Of a stretch of 64,000 nt of DNA, positions 9,327 through 16,554 are shown piece after piece. Position 1 is the first letter of the stretch. Every line of letters begins with the position of its first letter. The notes beneath the pieces were generated by a model. It had not been told where the DNA came from and made no database searches. It was given only the letters and a program-made list of their open reading frames with translations. This DNA is from VXNE01 sp963665455 (GTDB lineage Bacteria; Pseudomonadota; Gammaproteobacteria; Pseudomonadales; Azotimanducaceae). The stretch covers positions 620,001 to 684,000 of the forward strand of contig OY762279.1 of the NCBI GenBank assembly GCA_963665455.1. The letters are read 5' to 3'. Position numbers and translations under genes: made by a program.

Positions 9327-9336
9327 GGAGGCGTCC

Positions 9337-9675
9337 CTACAGGGCGTCGGCACCGGTCTCGCCGGTGCGAATCCGCATGATCTCCTCGAGGTTGGAGACG
9401 AAGACCTTGCCGTCGCCCACCTTCCCGGTGTTCGCGGACTTGCCGATTGCCTCGATGCACTGGTCGAGCATGCCGTCGTCGATGGCGATTTCGATCTTGA
9501 CCTTGGGGAGGAAGTCGACGGCGTACTCGGCACCCCGATACAGCTCCGTGTGCCCCTTCTGACGGCCGAATCCCTTCACTTCGGTCACCGTCATGCCCGA
9601 CACACCGATCTCGGAAAGCGCTTCGCGCACGTCGTCGAGTTTGAATGGCTTGATGATCGCCGATATCAGTTTCAC
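9337..9675 (-). CDS. Second PII signal transduction protein (GlnK/GlnB type)
   Basis: 112 aa, highly similar to the amtB-linked PII at 7886 (same KLIxAIIKPFKLDDVREAL, T-loop with Y51, GKVGDGKVFV), differing at scattered positions including IAIDDGMLDQCIEAIG and VSNLEEIMRI. The start is GTG at 9675 behind AAGGAG, 9 nt away. It lies outside the sigma-54 operon, being upstream of the RpoN promoter on the same strand, so it is probably expressed separately. Two PII paralogues per genome are common, but their tandem placement around one RpoN promoter is less so. It could be named glnB or glnK; sequence alone does not settle this. Confidence 0.93.
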   Translation of the reverse strand: MKLISAIIKPFKLDDVREALSEIGVSGMTVTEVKGFGRQKGHTELYRGAEYAVDFLPKVKIEIAIDDGMLDQCIEAIGKSANTGKVGDGKVFVSNLEEIMRIRTGETGADAL

Positions 9676-9717
9676 CGTGGACGCTCCTTCAGCGGCGGGT
9701 CTTGATCCCTCGGATTG

Positions 9718-10470
9718 TCACCCAATTGGCCCGGATTTCCCACCGCTGCCGCCGGCGCCCGCGGTCAAGTCCGGCGACCGCCGGTATTGGAGCAGTCTCC
9801 CCTCCTTCCCGCACACTTCGCACACCCCCGCCTCGCGCAGGCAGAAGGCCGCCTGCTGACCGAGACGGCGCGGGGATCCCATGGCCTCGGCGAGGTCGCG
9901 GGACGTGAAGGGATCGGGCAACCGGGCGTCTACCATGGCGAGGAGGTCCGCCATGCGCTCGAAGGTGTGGGTTTCGACGACCTCCAGCAGACGGCGGTCC
10001 ACGCTGATCCAGTCCCTCCTGCGGCGGCGCCTGCCCTCGTAGGGTGCCCGGATGTCCTCGTCGATCACCATTACCACGTCCAGTGTCAGGTTCGGATGGT
10101 CGAGGAGCTTCGGGATGCTCGTGAGGGCGGCGAAGACGTCGAACGGCGAGCCGTGTTTCGGGGACTTGCGGCGGGTTGGTGGCGTGTCGGGGCTGCCGTC
10201 GTCCGACATCCCTACCGGGAGCCGGACGAGGAACCGGTCCCTCGCGATGGGATGCACGAGGGTCACCGGATGCGCCTCCAGGAGCCGGGGCAGCTTGCGG
10301 CGGAGCGGGAAGAAGGAGCCGGTCTGTATCTCGACGATGCGGTCGCCCAGGACCACGTCGGCCACGTAGCCGTCGATAGCCGTTTCGACACGGCCGGCCC
10401 GGGCGGCGTAGCGTTCCTTCAGCGCGCGGTGCAGGGACCGTTCGTTCAGTTCGCCGATGGTGCCGGGCAT
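9718..10470 (-). CDS. Conserved hypothetical protein (restriction-endonuclease-like fold suspected)
   Basis: 250 aa from the ATG at 10470; an upstream ATG at 10539 would add 23 residues, and neither has a strong ribosome-binding site. The N-terminus, GTIGELNERSLHRALKERYA then DGYVADVVLGDRIVEIQTGSFFPLRRKL, has the look of a nuclease-like core (D...E-I-Q-T) followed by VTLVHPIARDRFLVR. I recognise it as a recurrent bacterial family without an established function. The C-terminal half, which includes VVMVIDEDIRAPYEG and VETHTFERMADLLAM, ends with a region resembling a winged helix plus a CEVCGK motif, possibly metal-binding. The catalytic suggestion is inference. It is divergent from comM with 150 nt between. 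Confidence 0.7.
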   Translation of the reverse strand: MPGTIGELNERSLHRALKERYAARAGRVETAIDGYVADVVLGDRIVEIQTGSFFPLRRKLPRLLEAHPVTLVHPIARDRFLVRLPVGMSDDGSPDTPPTRRKSPKHGSPFDVFAALTSIPKLLDHPNLTLDVVMVIDEDIRAPYEGRRRRRRDWISVDRRLLEVVETHTFERMADLLAMVDARLPDPFTSRDLAEAMGSPRRLGQQAAFCLREAGVCEVCGKEGRLLQYRRSPDLTAGAGGSGGKSGPIG

Positions 10471-10620
10471 GCGGGTCGGTTTCGTCCGCAGGATGCCGGA
10501 GAGCTTAGCGCCCCGCGGCGCCCGTGTGCGAAGGCTCATACGTCCACGGGCTTTTGGCGCACACGATTTGGCGGAGATTACGGATACAAGCCCCCGTCCG
10601 CGGCTCTGTAGAGTCGAAGG

Positions 10621-12168
10621 ATGGTTGAGACGCCTGAGAACACGGTGGAGCAGCGTCCCGAAGAGGGGCCTGCCGAGGCACGCCCCACGCGTTTCGTACG
10701 CATCCATAGCCGCGCCCAGAGCGGGGTCGAGGCACCGCAGGTGATGATCGAAGCCCACCGCCCCGGCGGCACGTCGGGATTCTCCGTGGTCGGCATGGCG
10801 CACACGGCCGTCCGCGAGGCCCGCGACCGCGTCAAGAGCGCGATCAAGACCATGGGTCTTGAGTTTCCAGTCGGTCAGCTCGTCGTGAACCTGGCGCCGG
10901 CGGACCTCGCGAAGCATGGCAGCCGCTTCGACTTGGCGATCGCCCTCAGCATCCTCGCTGCCACCAAGCAGATTCCCGCGCGCCACCTGGAGGATCTCGA
11001 GTTCATCGGCGAGTTGTCGCTCTACGGAGAAGTGCGCGGCGTGCGCGGGTGTTTCGGTGCTGCGCTCGCGGCTCACGAAGCCGGGCGCGGGTTGGTGTTC
11101 CCGGCACGAAACGCCGCGGAACTCGGTCCGCTGGACCACGTGCGGCTGTACCCGGTGCGCACCCTGGTGGAAGCCGTCCGGCTCCTGCGTGCCGCGAAAC
11201 CGATTCCCGCCGCGCTCCCGCCGCGGCGACGGAGCATCGCCGCCGTGCCTTCGCTGAACGACGTGAAGGGCCAGTTGGCGGCCAAGCGCGCCCTGGCCGT
11301 GGCGGCGGCGGGCGGACATCACCTGCTGATGCGGGGACCGCCCGGCACCGGCAAGACGATGCTGGCGCGACGCCTGACGGGCCTTCTGCCCGCGCTGAGC
11401 CGCGCCGAGGTGGTGGAGGTGGCGAATGTCTACTCGGCCGCGGGGCGCGAACGCGCGGATCCCGAGGCGCCCCCCTTCCGCAGTCCCCACCACAGCGCGT
11501 CCGCAGCGGCGCTGATCGGGGGCGGAACGCCCCTGCTGCCGGGAGAAATCTCACTGGCCCACGGCGGCGTGCTGTTCCTCGACGAGTTGCCGGAGTTCCG
11601 GCGCGACGCCCTCGAGGCGCTGCGGGAACCCTTGGAGTCCTCCGAGGTCGTGGTCTCCAGGGTCCGGGAACGATGCCGATTCCCCGCGGGTTTCCAGCTC
11701 GTGGCGGCCATGAATCCCTGTCCGGCGGGCTTGGTCTGCGACGAGACCCGGTGCCGCTGCACGCCCCAGCAGGTGCAGCGATACCGCAACCGGTTGTCCG
11801 GCCCGCTGCTCGACCGCATCGACCTCAACATCGAGGTGGGACCGGTTCCGGAGGACGAGCTCTGGGACCGCGGGCCGCCGCCGCTCGACGAGGCGGAGCT
11901 CAGGGGACAGATCGAGGCAACCCGGGCGGCGCAACTCGCGCAACGCGGCAAGTACAACCGCGATCTGGAGGCACGCGAAGTGGAACGCCACTGCGCGCTG
12001 GATGCGGGCGGACGCCGGATACTGAAGCTCGCCGTGCAACGCTACGGCCTGTCCGCGCGCGCCATACACCGCGTGCAGAAGGTCTCCCGAACGGTGGCGG
12101 ACCTGGCAGAGGCCGCATCCATCGACGCGGCGCATGTCGCCGAGGCCTTGGCCTATCGCGTCGGGTGA
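10621..12168 (+). CDS. comM: YifB/ComM family Mg-chelatase-like AAA+ ATPase
   Basis: 515 aa, typical for ComM. The family is a hexameric helicase that drives branch migration during natural transformation and recombination. The order is an N-terminal S5/Lon-like domain (GFSVVGMAHTAVREARDRVKSA, RFDLAIALSIL), then an AAA+ core with Walker A GPPGTGKT (about residues 240-247), Walker B GGVLFLDELPEF, the metal-binding-like stretch AMNPCPAGLVCDETRCRC, and an arginine-finger region PLLDRIDLNIEV. The C-terminal helical domain contains LSARAIHRVQKVSRTVADL. The N-terminus carries about 20 extra residues before the conserved start. It converges on cytochrome c5 with a 10-nt gap. Confidence 0.92.
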   Translation: MVETPENTVEQRPEEGPAEARPTRFVRIHSRAQSGVEAPQVMIEAHRPGGTSGFSVVGMAHTAVREARDRVKSAIKTMGLEFPVGQLVVNLAPADLAKHGSRFDLAIALSILAATKQIPARHLEDLEFIGELSLYGEVRGVRGCFGAALAAHEAGRGLVFPARNAAELGPLDHVRLYPVRTLVEAVRLLRAAKPIPAALPPRRRSIAAVPSLNDVKGQLAAKRALAVAAAGGHHLLMRGPPGTGKTMLARRLTGLLPALSRAEVVEVANVYSAAGRERADPEAPPFRSPHHSASAAALIGGGTPLLPGEISLAHGGVLFLDELPEFRRDALEALREPLESSEVVVSRVRERCRFPAGFQLVAAMNPCPAGLVCDETRCRCTPQQVQRYRNRLSGPLLDRIDLNIEVGPVPEDELWDRGPPPLDEAELRGQIEATRAAQLAQRGKYNRDLEAREVERHCALDAGGRRILKLAVQRYGLSARAIHRVQKVSRTVADLAEAASIDAAHVAEALAYRVG

Positions 12169-12178
12169 AGCGGGGGCG

Positions 12179-12610
12179 TCAGCTCCCCGTCAGATACTCG
12201 ATCGCCGCGATCATCTCCTCTTCGGAGCAGGCCATGCAGGTGCCCATGGGGGGCATGGCCCCCAGGCCGGTGAGGCTGGTCTGCAACATCGCGTCCATGC
12301 CCTTGGCGAGCCGGGGTGCCCACTGCTCGGCGTCTTGCAGCAGCGGTGCGTCGCCGACGCCGGTGGCGTGGCAGGCGAAGCAGAAGCGGTCGTAGACCTC
12401 TTCGCCCGTGAGCGGGGCGGCGGCTTCGGCCACGGCAGGTGCTGCGGGGGGAGGCACCGCGATGTCGCCGCAGACGGCGTCCCCCTCCATGCACGAGCTG
12501 CCGAAGGGTGCGATGCGCGCGCGGAGCGCGTCTTCGTCGTTCGGCGCGAGGGACTCGGCACCGGACCAGACCGCGGCGAGCACGCCCGCCAATGCAAACA
12601 GTCGTTTCAA
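12179..12610 (-). CDS. Cytochrome c5 family protein
   Basis: 143 aa with an N-terminal signal (KRLFALAGVLAAVWSGAES) for export. One covalent heme site is present, FCFACHATG (CxxCH). The C-terminal MPPMGTCMACSEEEM contains the distal methionine and the cysteine pair typical of cytochrome c5. It is a periplasmic monoheme electron carrier. I chose the TTG at 12610, preceded by AAGGAG at 8 nt spacing; upstream in-frame codons run into the tRNA gene. An additional 70-residue linker, A/P-rich in part, precedes the heme domain. It is downstream of tRNA-Phe. Confidence 0.9.
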   Translation of the reverse strand: MKRLFALAGVLAAVWSGAESLAPNDEDALRARIAPFGSSCMEGDAVCGDIAVPPPAAPAVAEAAAPLTGEEVYDRFCFACHATGVGDAPLLQDAEQWAPRLAKGMDAMLQTSLTGLGAMPPMGTCMACSEEEMIAAIEYLTGS

Positions 12611-12663
12611 GACGCTTCTCTCCTTGGGTCTCCGGTTGGTGCTCCGTGGCTCGGGGCGGTCAG

Positions 12664-12739
12664 TGGTGGCCAGGGGTGGAATCGAACCACCGACACGCGG
12701 ATTTTCAGTCCACTGCTCTACCGACTGAGCTACCTGGCC
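12664..12739 (-). tRNA. tRNA-Phe (GAA)
   Basis: 76 nt including an encoded CCA. The acceptor stem GGCCAGG pairs fully with CCTGGCC. The D arm is AGCTCAGTCGGTAGAGC, the anticodon loop CTGAAAA gives GAA, and the T arm contains GGTTCGATTCC. The sequence closely resembles gammaproteobacterial tRNA-Phe. Confidence 0.97.
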
Positions 12740-12758
12740 CGAGGGCGGCGAGCCGCGT

Positions 12759-12787
12759 ATTAAAGCGATTGCGGGGGGACCGGTCAA
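12759..12787 (-). promoter_or_regulatory. Sigma-70 promoter of tRNA-Phe
   Basis: On the minus strand, TTGACC (12787-12782) and TTTAAT (12764-12759) are separated by exactly 17 nt, about 20 nt upstream of the mature tRNA 5' end. The -35 element overlaps the last codons of the upstream peptidase gene. Confidence 0.78.
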
Positions 12788-13947
12788 TGCGGTGAATCGG
12801 CCTCATCGGCCTCCGCCAATGCCTCCGCGATGCGCAACACGGCACGGCAGAGACGCTCCGTGCGGTCGAGATCGATGGTGTCCGGCCACCGGTCGTCCGG
12901 GTGATGGAACCAGCGCTGTTGGCCGAGCAGGGACACGTACCGGCCACCGCCGTCGAAGATGTTGTGGGCCTCGCCGACCGGCGCGCTTCCCGCCGGGGTG
13001 ACGCTGTCCGGTGGCACGCCTTCCGTCTGGAACGCATCGAGTCCCAGGTTCAGGAACTCCGGCGACGCTTGGTAGCGCGTACGGCCGCCGGTGGCGGCGA
13101 AGTTCGCCCCGAGGTGAATCCAGGCGTGTGCCTCGGCGGCGAGGGAGGGATGCGTCCGCAGATGGTGGGCGAGGCCGGCATGGCCGAGTTCGTGGCCGGT
13201 GGTCGCGACGAACCTCACCGGGCGCGGGGCCGGGGTGGCGGCGAAGCGGCGCAGGCACTCAAGCCAGGCTGCGATACCGCCGCCGCGTTCCGCGGTGCAG
13301 GTCCACCAGGCGCTGCGGGGCGTGAGGACGACTAGCGGCGCGAGGTCTTCGCCGGTGCCCGGAACCGTGGCCAGCACGTTGCGGACGGTCGTGGATTCGA
13401 GGGTCGCATGGGCGGTCAGCCGCGCTTGGGCACGGGCGCGGGCGGCCTCCTCCAGCCACCGGCGATGCTCGCTCGCGACCTGCAACACCGGCGGACCGAA
13501 GGGGCGCCCATAACTCGGGGCATTCAGGAGCGCCAGGCCGGGCACGGTCCCGTCGGTCCCGGAGTGGGCGACGATGCCGGTGGCACCGCCCCGGCGCGCC
13601 TCGGCCATGCGCCGCGAGGCGGGGTCGGCGGCGGTCGAGGTGAAGGACGTAACGCCGATGTGCTCGCCGTTTTCCTCGAGGGGCGACAGCGGTGCGGAAA
13701 CCCCCTTGGCGTCGGTCAGTCCACCGTCGAAGAGCGGCACGCCCTCGGCCCGGTGCCCGTCACATGTGACCGAGCACTCGTGCAACACGCGGCGCTCGAA
13801 GGGGAATGCCTCCAGATGCGGCTCGGCGCCGGCGGCCCGGACGGCTTCGGCAAGCCACTCGGCGGTGGCGTGGTCGCCCTCGGTGCCCGTGCGGTGGTCG
13901 CGGATGGCGTCCCAGCCGCGGATGTCGGCTTCGATGCGTGCTTGCAT
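12784..13947 (-). CDS. M28-like peptidase-fold protein with degenerate metal ligands
   Basis: 387 aa from the ATG at 13947 (GGGGAG upstream). The order is an N-terminal segment, a PA-domain-like insert (residues about 75-180, GVPLFDGG...GATGIVAHSG), then an M28-like alpha/beta core with VVLTPRSAWWTCTAERGGGI, RPVRFVATTGHELGHAGL and, near the C-terminus, WFHHPDDRWPDTID. In active M28 enzymes the first motif supplies H-x-D and the following Asp. Here those positions read TPRSAWW and TAERGGG, so at least two ligands seem missing. A different metal site or a non-peptidase role is possible. No signal peptide is seen. It is next to the DUF3501 gene on the same strand with a 35-nt gap. Confidence 0.75.
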   Translation of the reverse strand: MQARIEADIRGWDAIRDHRTGTEGDHATAEWLAEAVRAAGAEPHLEAFPFERRVLHECSVTCDGHRAEGVPLFDGGLTDAKGVSAPLSPLEENGEHIGVTSFTSTAADPASRRMAEARRGGATGIVAHSGTDGTVPGLALLNAPSYGRPFGPPVLQVASEHRRWLEEAARARAQARLTAHATLESTTVRNVLATVPGTGEDLAPLVVLTPRSAWWTCTAERGGGIAAWLECLRRFAATPAPRPVRFVATTGHELGHAGLAHHLRTHPSLAAEAHAWIHLGANFAATGGRTRYQASPEFLNLGLDAFQTEGVPPDSVTPAGSAPVGEAHNIFDGGGRYVSLLGQQRWFHHPDDRWPDTIDLDRTERLCRAVLRIAEALAEADEADSPH

Positions 13948-13982
13948 GACGCTGCTCCCCGGCGCTCGACCGAACGCCTCTG

Positions 13983-14564
13983 TTAGTCCAGATCCTGCAC
14001 CAGGGCGTCCCGCACCTGTGCGCCGACTTCGACGCGGTAGGGCAGTGCCTCGTGATCGATGCCCATGGCGAGGTCGGCGCCGGCCTTGAGCGCGTCGATC
14101 AGCGCGGCCCCCAGCTCGAAACGCAGGAAGTGGACGGCGGCGGTGCGGTCGTCGGTGCTGCGCTCCATGTCCTCGTTCGCGGCGGCGAAGACGCGCCCGT
14201 ATCCAACCGCCTCGACCCAAACCCGATGCTCGATGCCGGGCATCCGGGCCAGGGCGCGGCGCCGCTCGTCGGCGTCCTGGTACTCCAACAGGAGCGTCGC
14301 TTTCCAGTTCGTGCCGTCGGGGATCAGGGGGTTGTAGGCCGCGATCTCGTCCTCGATCTCCGCGCCCTCGAAGATGCGTTCGGCGCGCAGCATCTCCTGG
14401 ACCTGATAGTGCATGGTCAGGAAGTCCTCGAACAGGAGCGTCGCATGGGGGCCGAGGGATACGCGCCGGTTGCGCTTGTGGGCGAGCACCCGCGCGCGGA
14501 ACGCCGGTCGTTCCTCCGCGTAGCGTTCGAGGCTCCACAGCGCGGCGCGCTCGAGCTTGCGCAT
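13983..14564 (-). CDS. DUF3501 family protein
   Basis: 193 aa, normal for DUF3501. Conserved pieces are RNRRVSLGPHATLLFEDF, TMHYQVQEMLRAERIF, EIEDEIAAYNPLIPDGTNWKATLLLEY and a C-terminal FELGAALIDAL. The function is unknown. The ATG overlaps the upstream Fe-S oxidoreductase stop by 4 nt (ATGA), implying translational coupling. The set of rubrerythrin, CCG-domain Fe-S protein and DUF3501 recurs in many bacteria, suggesting a common redox or detoxification task. Confidence 0.9.
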   Translation of the reverse strand: MRKLERAALWSLERYAEERPAFRARVLAHKRNRRVSLGPHATLLFEDFLTMHYQVQEMLRAERIFEGAEIEDEIAAYNPLIPDGTNWKATLLLEYQDADERRRALARMPGIEHRVWVEAVGYGRVFAAANEDMERSTDDRTAAVHFLRFELGAALIDALKAGADLAMGIDHEALPYRVEVGAQVRDALVQDLD

Positions 14565-15895
14565 CAGATGCCGTAGGCCCTGCGCACCATCGAGATGGGA
14601 TGCACGGCATCGGAGCCATCCTCCATGCCGTGCGCGATCATGCGTCCGGCGAGGGGGCAGTCGGAGCCGTAGAGGTCCGGTTCCGCCCCGCGCACGCGGT
14701 TCACGACGGGACGGGCGATCTTGCGCGCGGCCTCGAAGGTCTCGGACTTCACCGCGTACGTGCCGTCGTGGCCGGAACAACGCTCGATGAACGTGACCTC
14801 CGTGCCGGGGATGGCGGCGAGGAACTCCCGCGTCTTGGCGCCGGCGTTCTGTACGCGCTGATGACAGGCCGCGTGGTAGGCCACCTTGCCGAGGGGCGCC
14901 TGGAAGTCCGTGCGCACCAACTCCTCCCGGCCGCGCAGCGCGAGATACTCGAAGGGATCGAAGAAGCGCTCGGCGACCCGGGCGACATCCGGTTCCTCCG
15001 CGAACAGGAGCGGCAATTCCTGGCGGTACATCAGCGTGCACGAGGGGATGATGGACATTAGGTCGTAGCCATCCTCCACCGCCTCCACCAGCGTGGGCAG
15101 GTTGCGTTCTTTCAACCCGGCCACGGTGTCGAGGTCGCCGAGCTCTAGCTTCGGCATGCCGCAGCATTGCGCACCGTGCAGCACGCGCACGGGAACGCCG
15201 TTGTGGTTCAGCACGGCCACGAGATCCTCGACGGCCTGGGGTTCGTGGTGGCCGTAGCAGGTGGTGAATACGGCGACCTTCCCGGTGGTCGTGGCCGAAG
15301 GCTTGACCTCGAGACCGTCGCCGGCCTCGGCGGGGACGCGCCGCTTGAGCTTGCGCCCCTGGAGGCGGGGGAGAGGGGCTTCGGGGTGGATGCCGAGCCG
15401 GCCGCCGAGACGGCGCAGGGGCCGACTCGCGGCGGCCGCATTGGCGAGCGGGGCCACCACCGGTAGGGCCGCCGCGTCGAACAACGGTCGGGTGCTCGTG
15501 ATGAGGCGGTCGCGCCAACGGGTCTTCGCATCCGGATCGGCGAACCGTTGCGCCTTGGCGCGGAGCATCAGGTGCGGAAAGTCCACCGCCCACTCGTGGG
15601 GCGGCAGGTAGGGGCACTTGGTCTCGGCGCACAGGTCGCACAAGTAGCAGTGGTCCACCACCTTGCCGTAGTCGGCCTTGTCGACGCCGTCGACCTCGAA
15701 GGTGTCGGATTCGTCCACCAGGTCGAAGAGGGTCGGAAACGCCTGGCAGAGATTCACGCAGCGGCGGCAGCCGTGGCAGATGTCGAAGACGCGCTCCATT
15801 TCGGCCTCGAGCGCGGCGCGGTCGCGGAATTCCGGGCTGCGCCAGTCGATCGGCTGGCGTTCGGGCGCTTCGAGACTGCCTTCTCGCGTGGGCAT
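14564..15895 (-). CDS. Heterodisulfide-reductase-related Fe-S oxidoreductase (GlpC/CCG domains)
   Basis: 443 aa. The N-terminal ferredoxin-like part has two 4Fe-4S motifs: CHGCRRCVNLCQ (about residues 40-51) and CYLCDLCAETKCPY (about 83-96). The C-terminal half carries two CCG-type cysteine-rich domains, one with TTCYGHHEP and GAQCCGMPK, the second with AACHQRVQNAG and ERCSGHDGTYA. Such proteins pass electrons from quinols or flavoproteins, as in GlpC and HdrD. No dehydrogenase partner is adjacent; its neighbours are rubrerythrin upstream and DUF3501 downstream with a 4-nt overlap. Peroxide-related electron transfer to rubrerythrin is a plausible inference. It is probably membrane-associated rather than integral. 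Confidence 0.88.
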   Translation of the reverse strand: MPTREGSLEAPERQPIDWRSPEFRDRAALEAEMERVFDICHGCRRCVNLCQAFPTLFDLVDESDTFEVDGVDKADYGKVVDHCYLCDLCAETKCPYLPPHEWAVDFPHLMLRAKAQRFADPDAKTRWRDRLITSTRPLFDAAALPVVAPLANAAAASRPLRRLGGRLGIHPEAPLPRLQGRKLKRRVPAEAGDGLEVKPSATTTGKVAVFTTCYGHHEPQAVEDLVAVLNHNGVPVRVLHGAQCCGMPKLELGDLDTVAGLKERNLPTLVEAVEDGYDLMSIIPSCTLMYRQELPLLFAEEPDVARVAERFFDPFEYLALRGREELVRTDFQAPLGKVAYHAACHQRVQNAGAKTREFLAAIPGTEVTFIERCSGHDGTYAVKSETFEAARKIARPVVNRVRGAEPDLYGSDCPLAGRMIAHGMEDGSDAVHPISMVRRAYGI

Positions 15896-15905
15896 GGGGC
15901 GGACA

Positions 15906-15925
15906 GGGGGCCGCGTGCGGCCCCC
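15906..15925. terminator. Perfect GC-rich hairpin between rubrerythrin and Fe-S oxidoreductase genes
   Basis: GGGGGCCGC and GCGGCCCCC flank a 2-nt loop. It lies 24 nt past the rubrerythrin stop and 10 nt before the next start codon. Without a T-run it more likely stabilises the upstream mRNA or partly attenuates read-through than terminates fully. Confidence 0.5.
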
Positions 15926-15949
15926 CTCAATGGAAGGTTCGGCCGAGCC

Positions 15950-16366
15950 CTACTCGACCGAATCCAGCGCCTTCTGGAAGCGATTCGCGTGGCTGCGCTC
16001 GGCCTTGGCGAGGGTTTCGAACCAGTCGGCGATCTCGTCGAAGCCCTCGTCCCGGGCCGTCGAGGCCATGCCGGGGTACATGTCCGTGTACTCGTAGGTC
16101 TCGCCCGCGATGGCGGCCGCCAAGTTGTCCTTGGTCGTCCCGATGGGGAGCCCGGTGGCGGGATCGCCGACGGCTTCCATGTACTCGAGGTGGCCGTGGG
16201 CGTGGCCGGTCTCGCCTTCCGCGGTGGAGCGGAAGACGGCGGCGACGTCGTTCTCGCCCTCGACATCCGCCTTCTGGGCGAAATAGAGGTAACGGCGATT
16301 GGCCTGGGATTCCCCGGCGAACGCATCCTTGAGGTTCTGCAGGGTCTGGCTGTCGTTCAGGTCCAT
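15950..16366 (-). CDS. Rubrerythrin (di-iron domain only)
   Basis: 138 aa ferritin-like four-helix protein. The di-iron ligands are visible in AFAGESQANRRYLYF, STAEGETGHAHGHLEYM, AGETYEYTDMYPGMA and LAKAERSHANRF. It lacks the C-terminal rubredoxin domain of classical rubrerythrin, so it is the short 'erythrin' form. The family reduces hydrogen peroxide using an external electron donor. The ATG at 16366 follows AAGGAG. It is the first gene of the rubrerythrin / Fe-S / DUF3501 set, divergent from the MATE gene; the downstream Fe-S protein may be its reductant (inference). Confidence 0.93.
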   Translation of the reverse strand: MDLNDSQTLQNLKDAFAGESQANRRYLYFAQKADVEGENDVAAVFRSTAEGETGHAHGHLEYMEAVGDPATGLPIGTTKDNLAAAIAGETYEYTDMYPGMASTARDEGFDEIADWFETLAKAERSHANRFQKALDSVE

Positions 16367-16554
16367 GTGCGGCGATCTCCTTGGGCTTGTCTGGTTGCCG
16401 TCAAGTATACGAGTTTGATGCGGCAGTTCCATGCGTCGGGGCGTTGCGCGACGGCGCTTCTCGTGCTGGCGGGATGCGGTGCCGACGCGTCCACTTCCGC
16501 CCGTGGCGCGGGTGTAGAATCCGCGGCCCCCACCGCTCCCCGCTTGGACCGACG

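Larger units (their letters stand above)
8994..9336. other. Intergenic region with sigma-54 promoter, NtrC-like site and a stem-loop
   Basis: No convincing gene is seen on either strand. The region holds the sigma-54 promoter (9111-9126) for the porin-glnK-amtB operon, a possible NtrC half-site pair (9237-9253), and a stem-loop (9300-9326) just past the stop of the second glnK gene. Confidence 0.7.
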
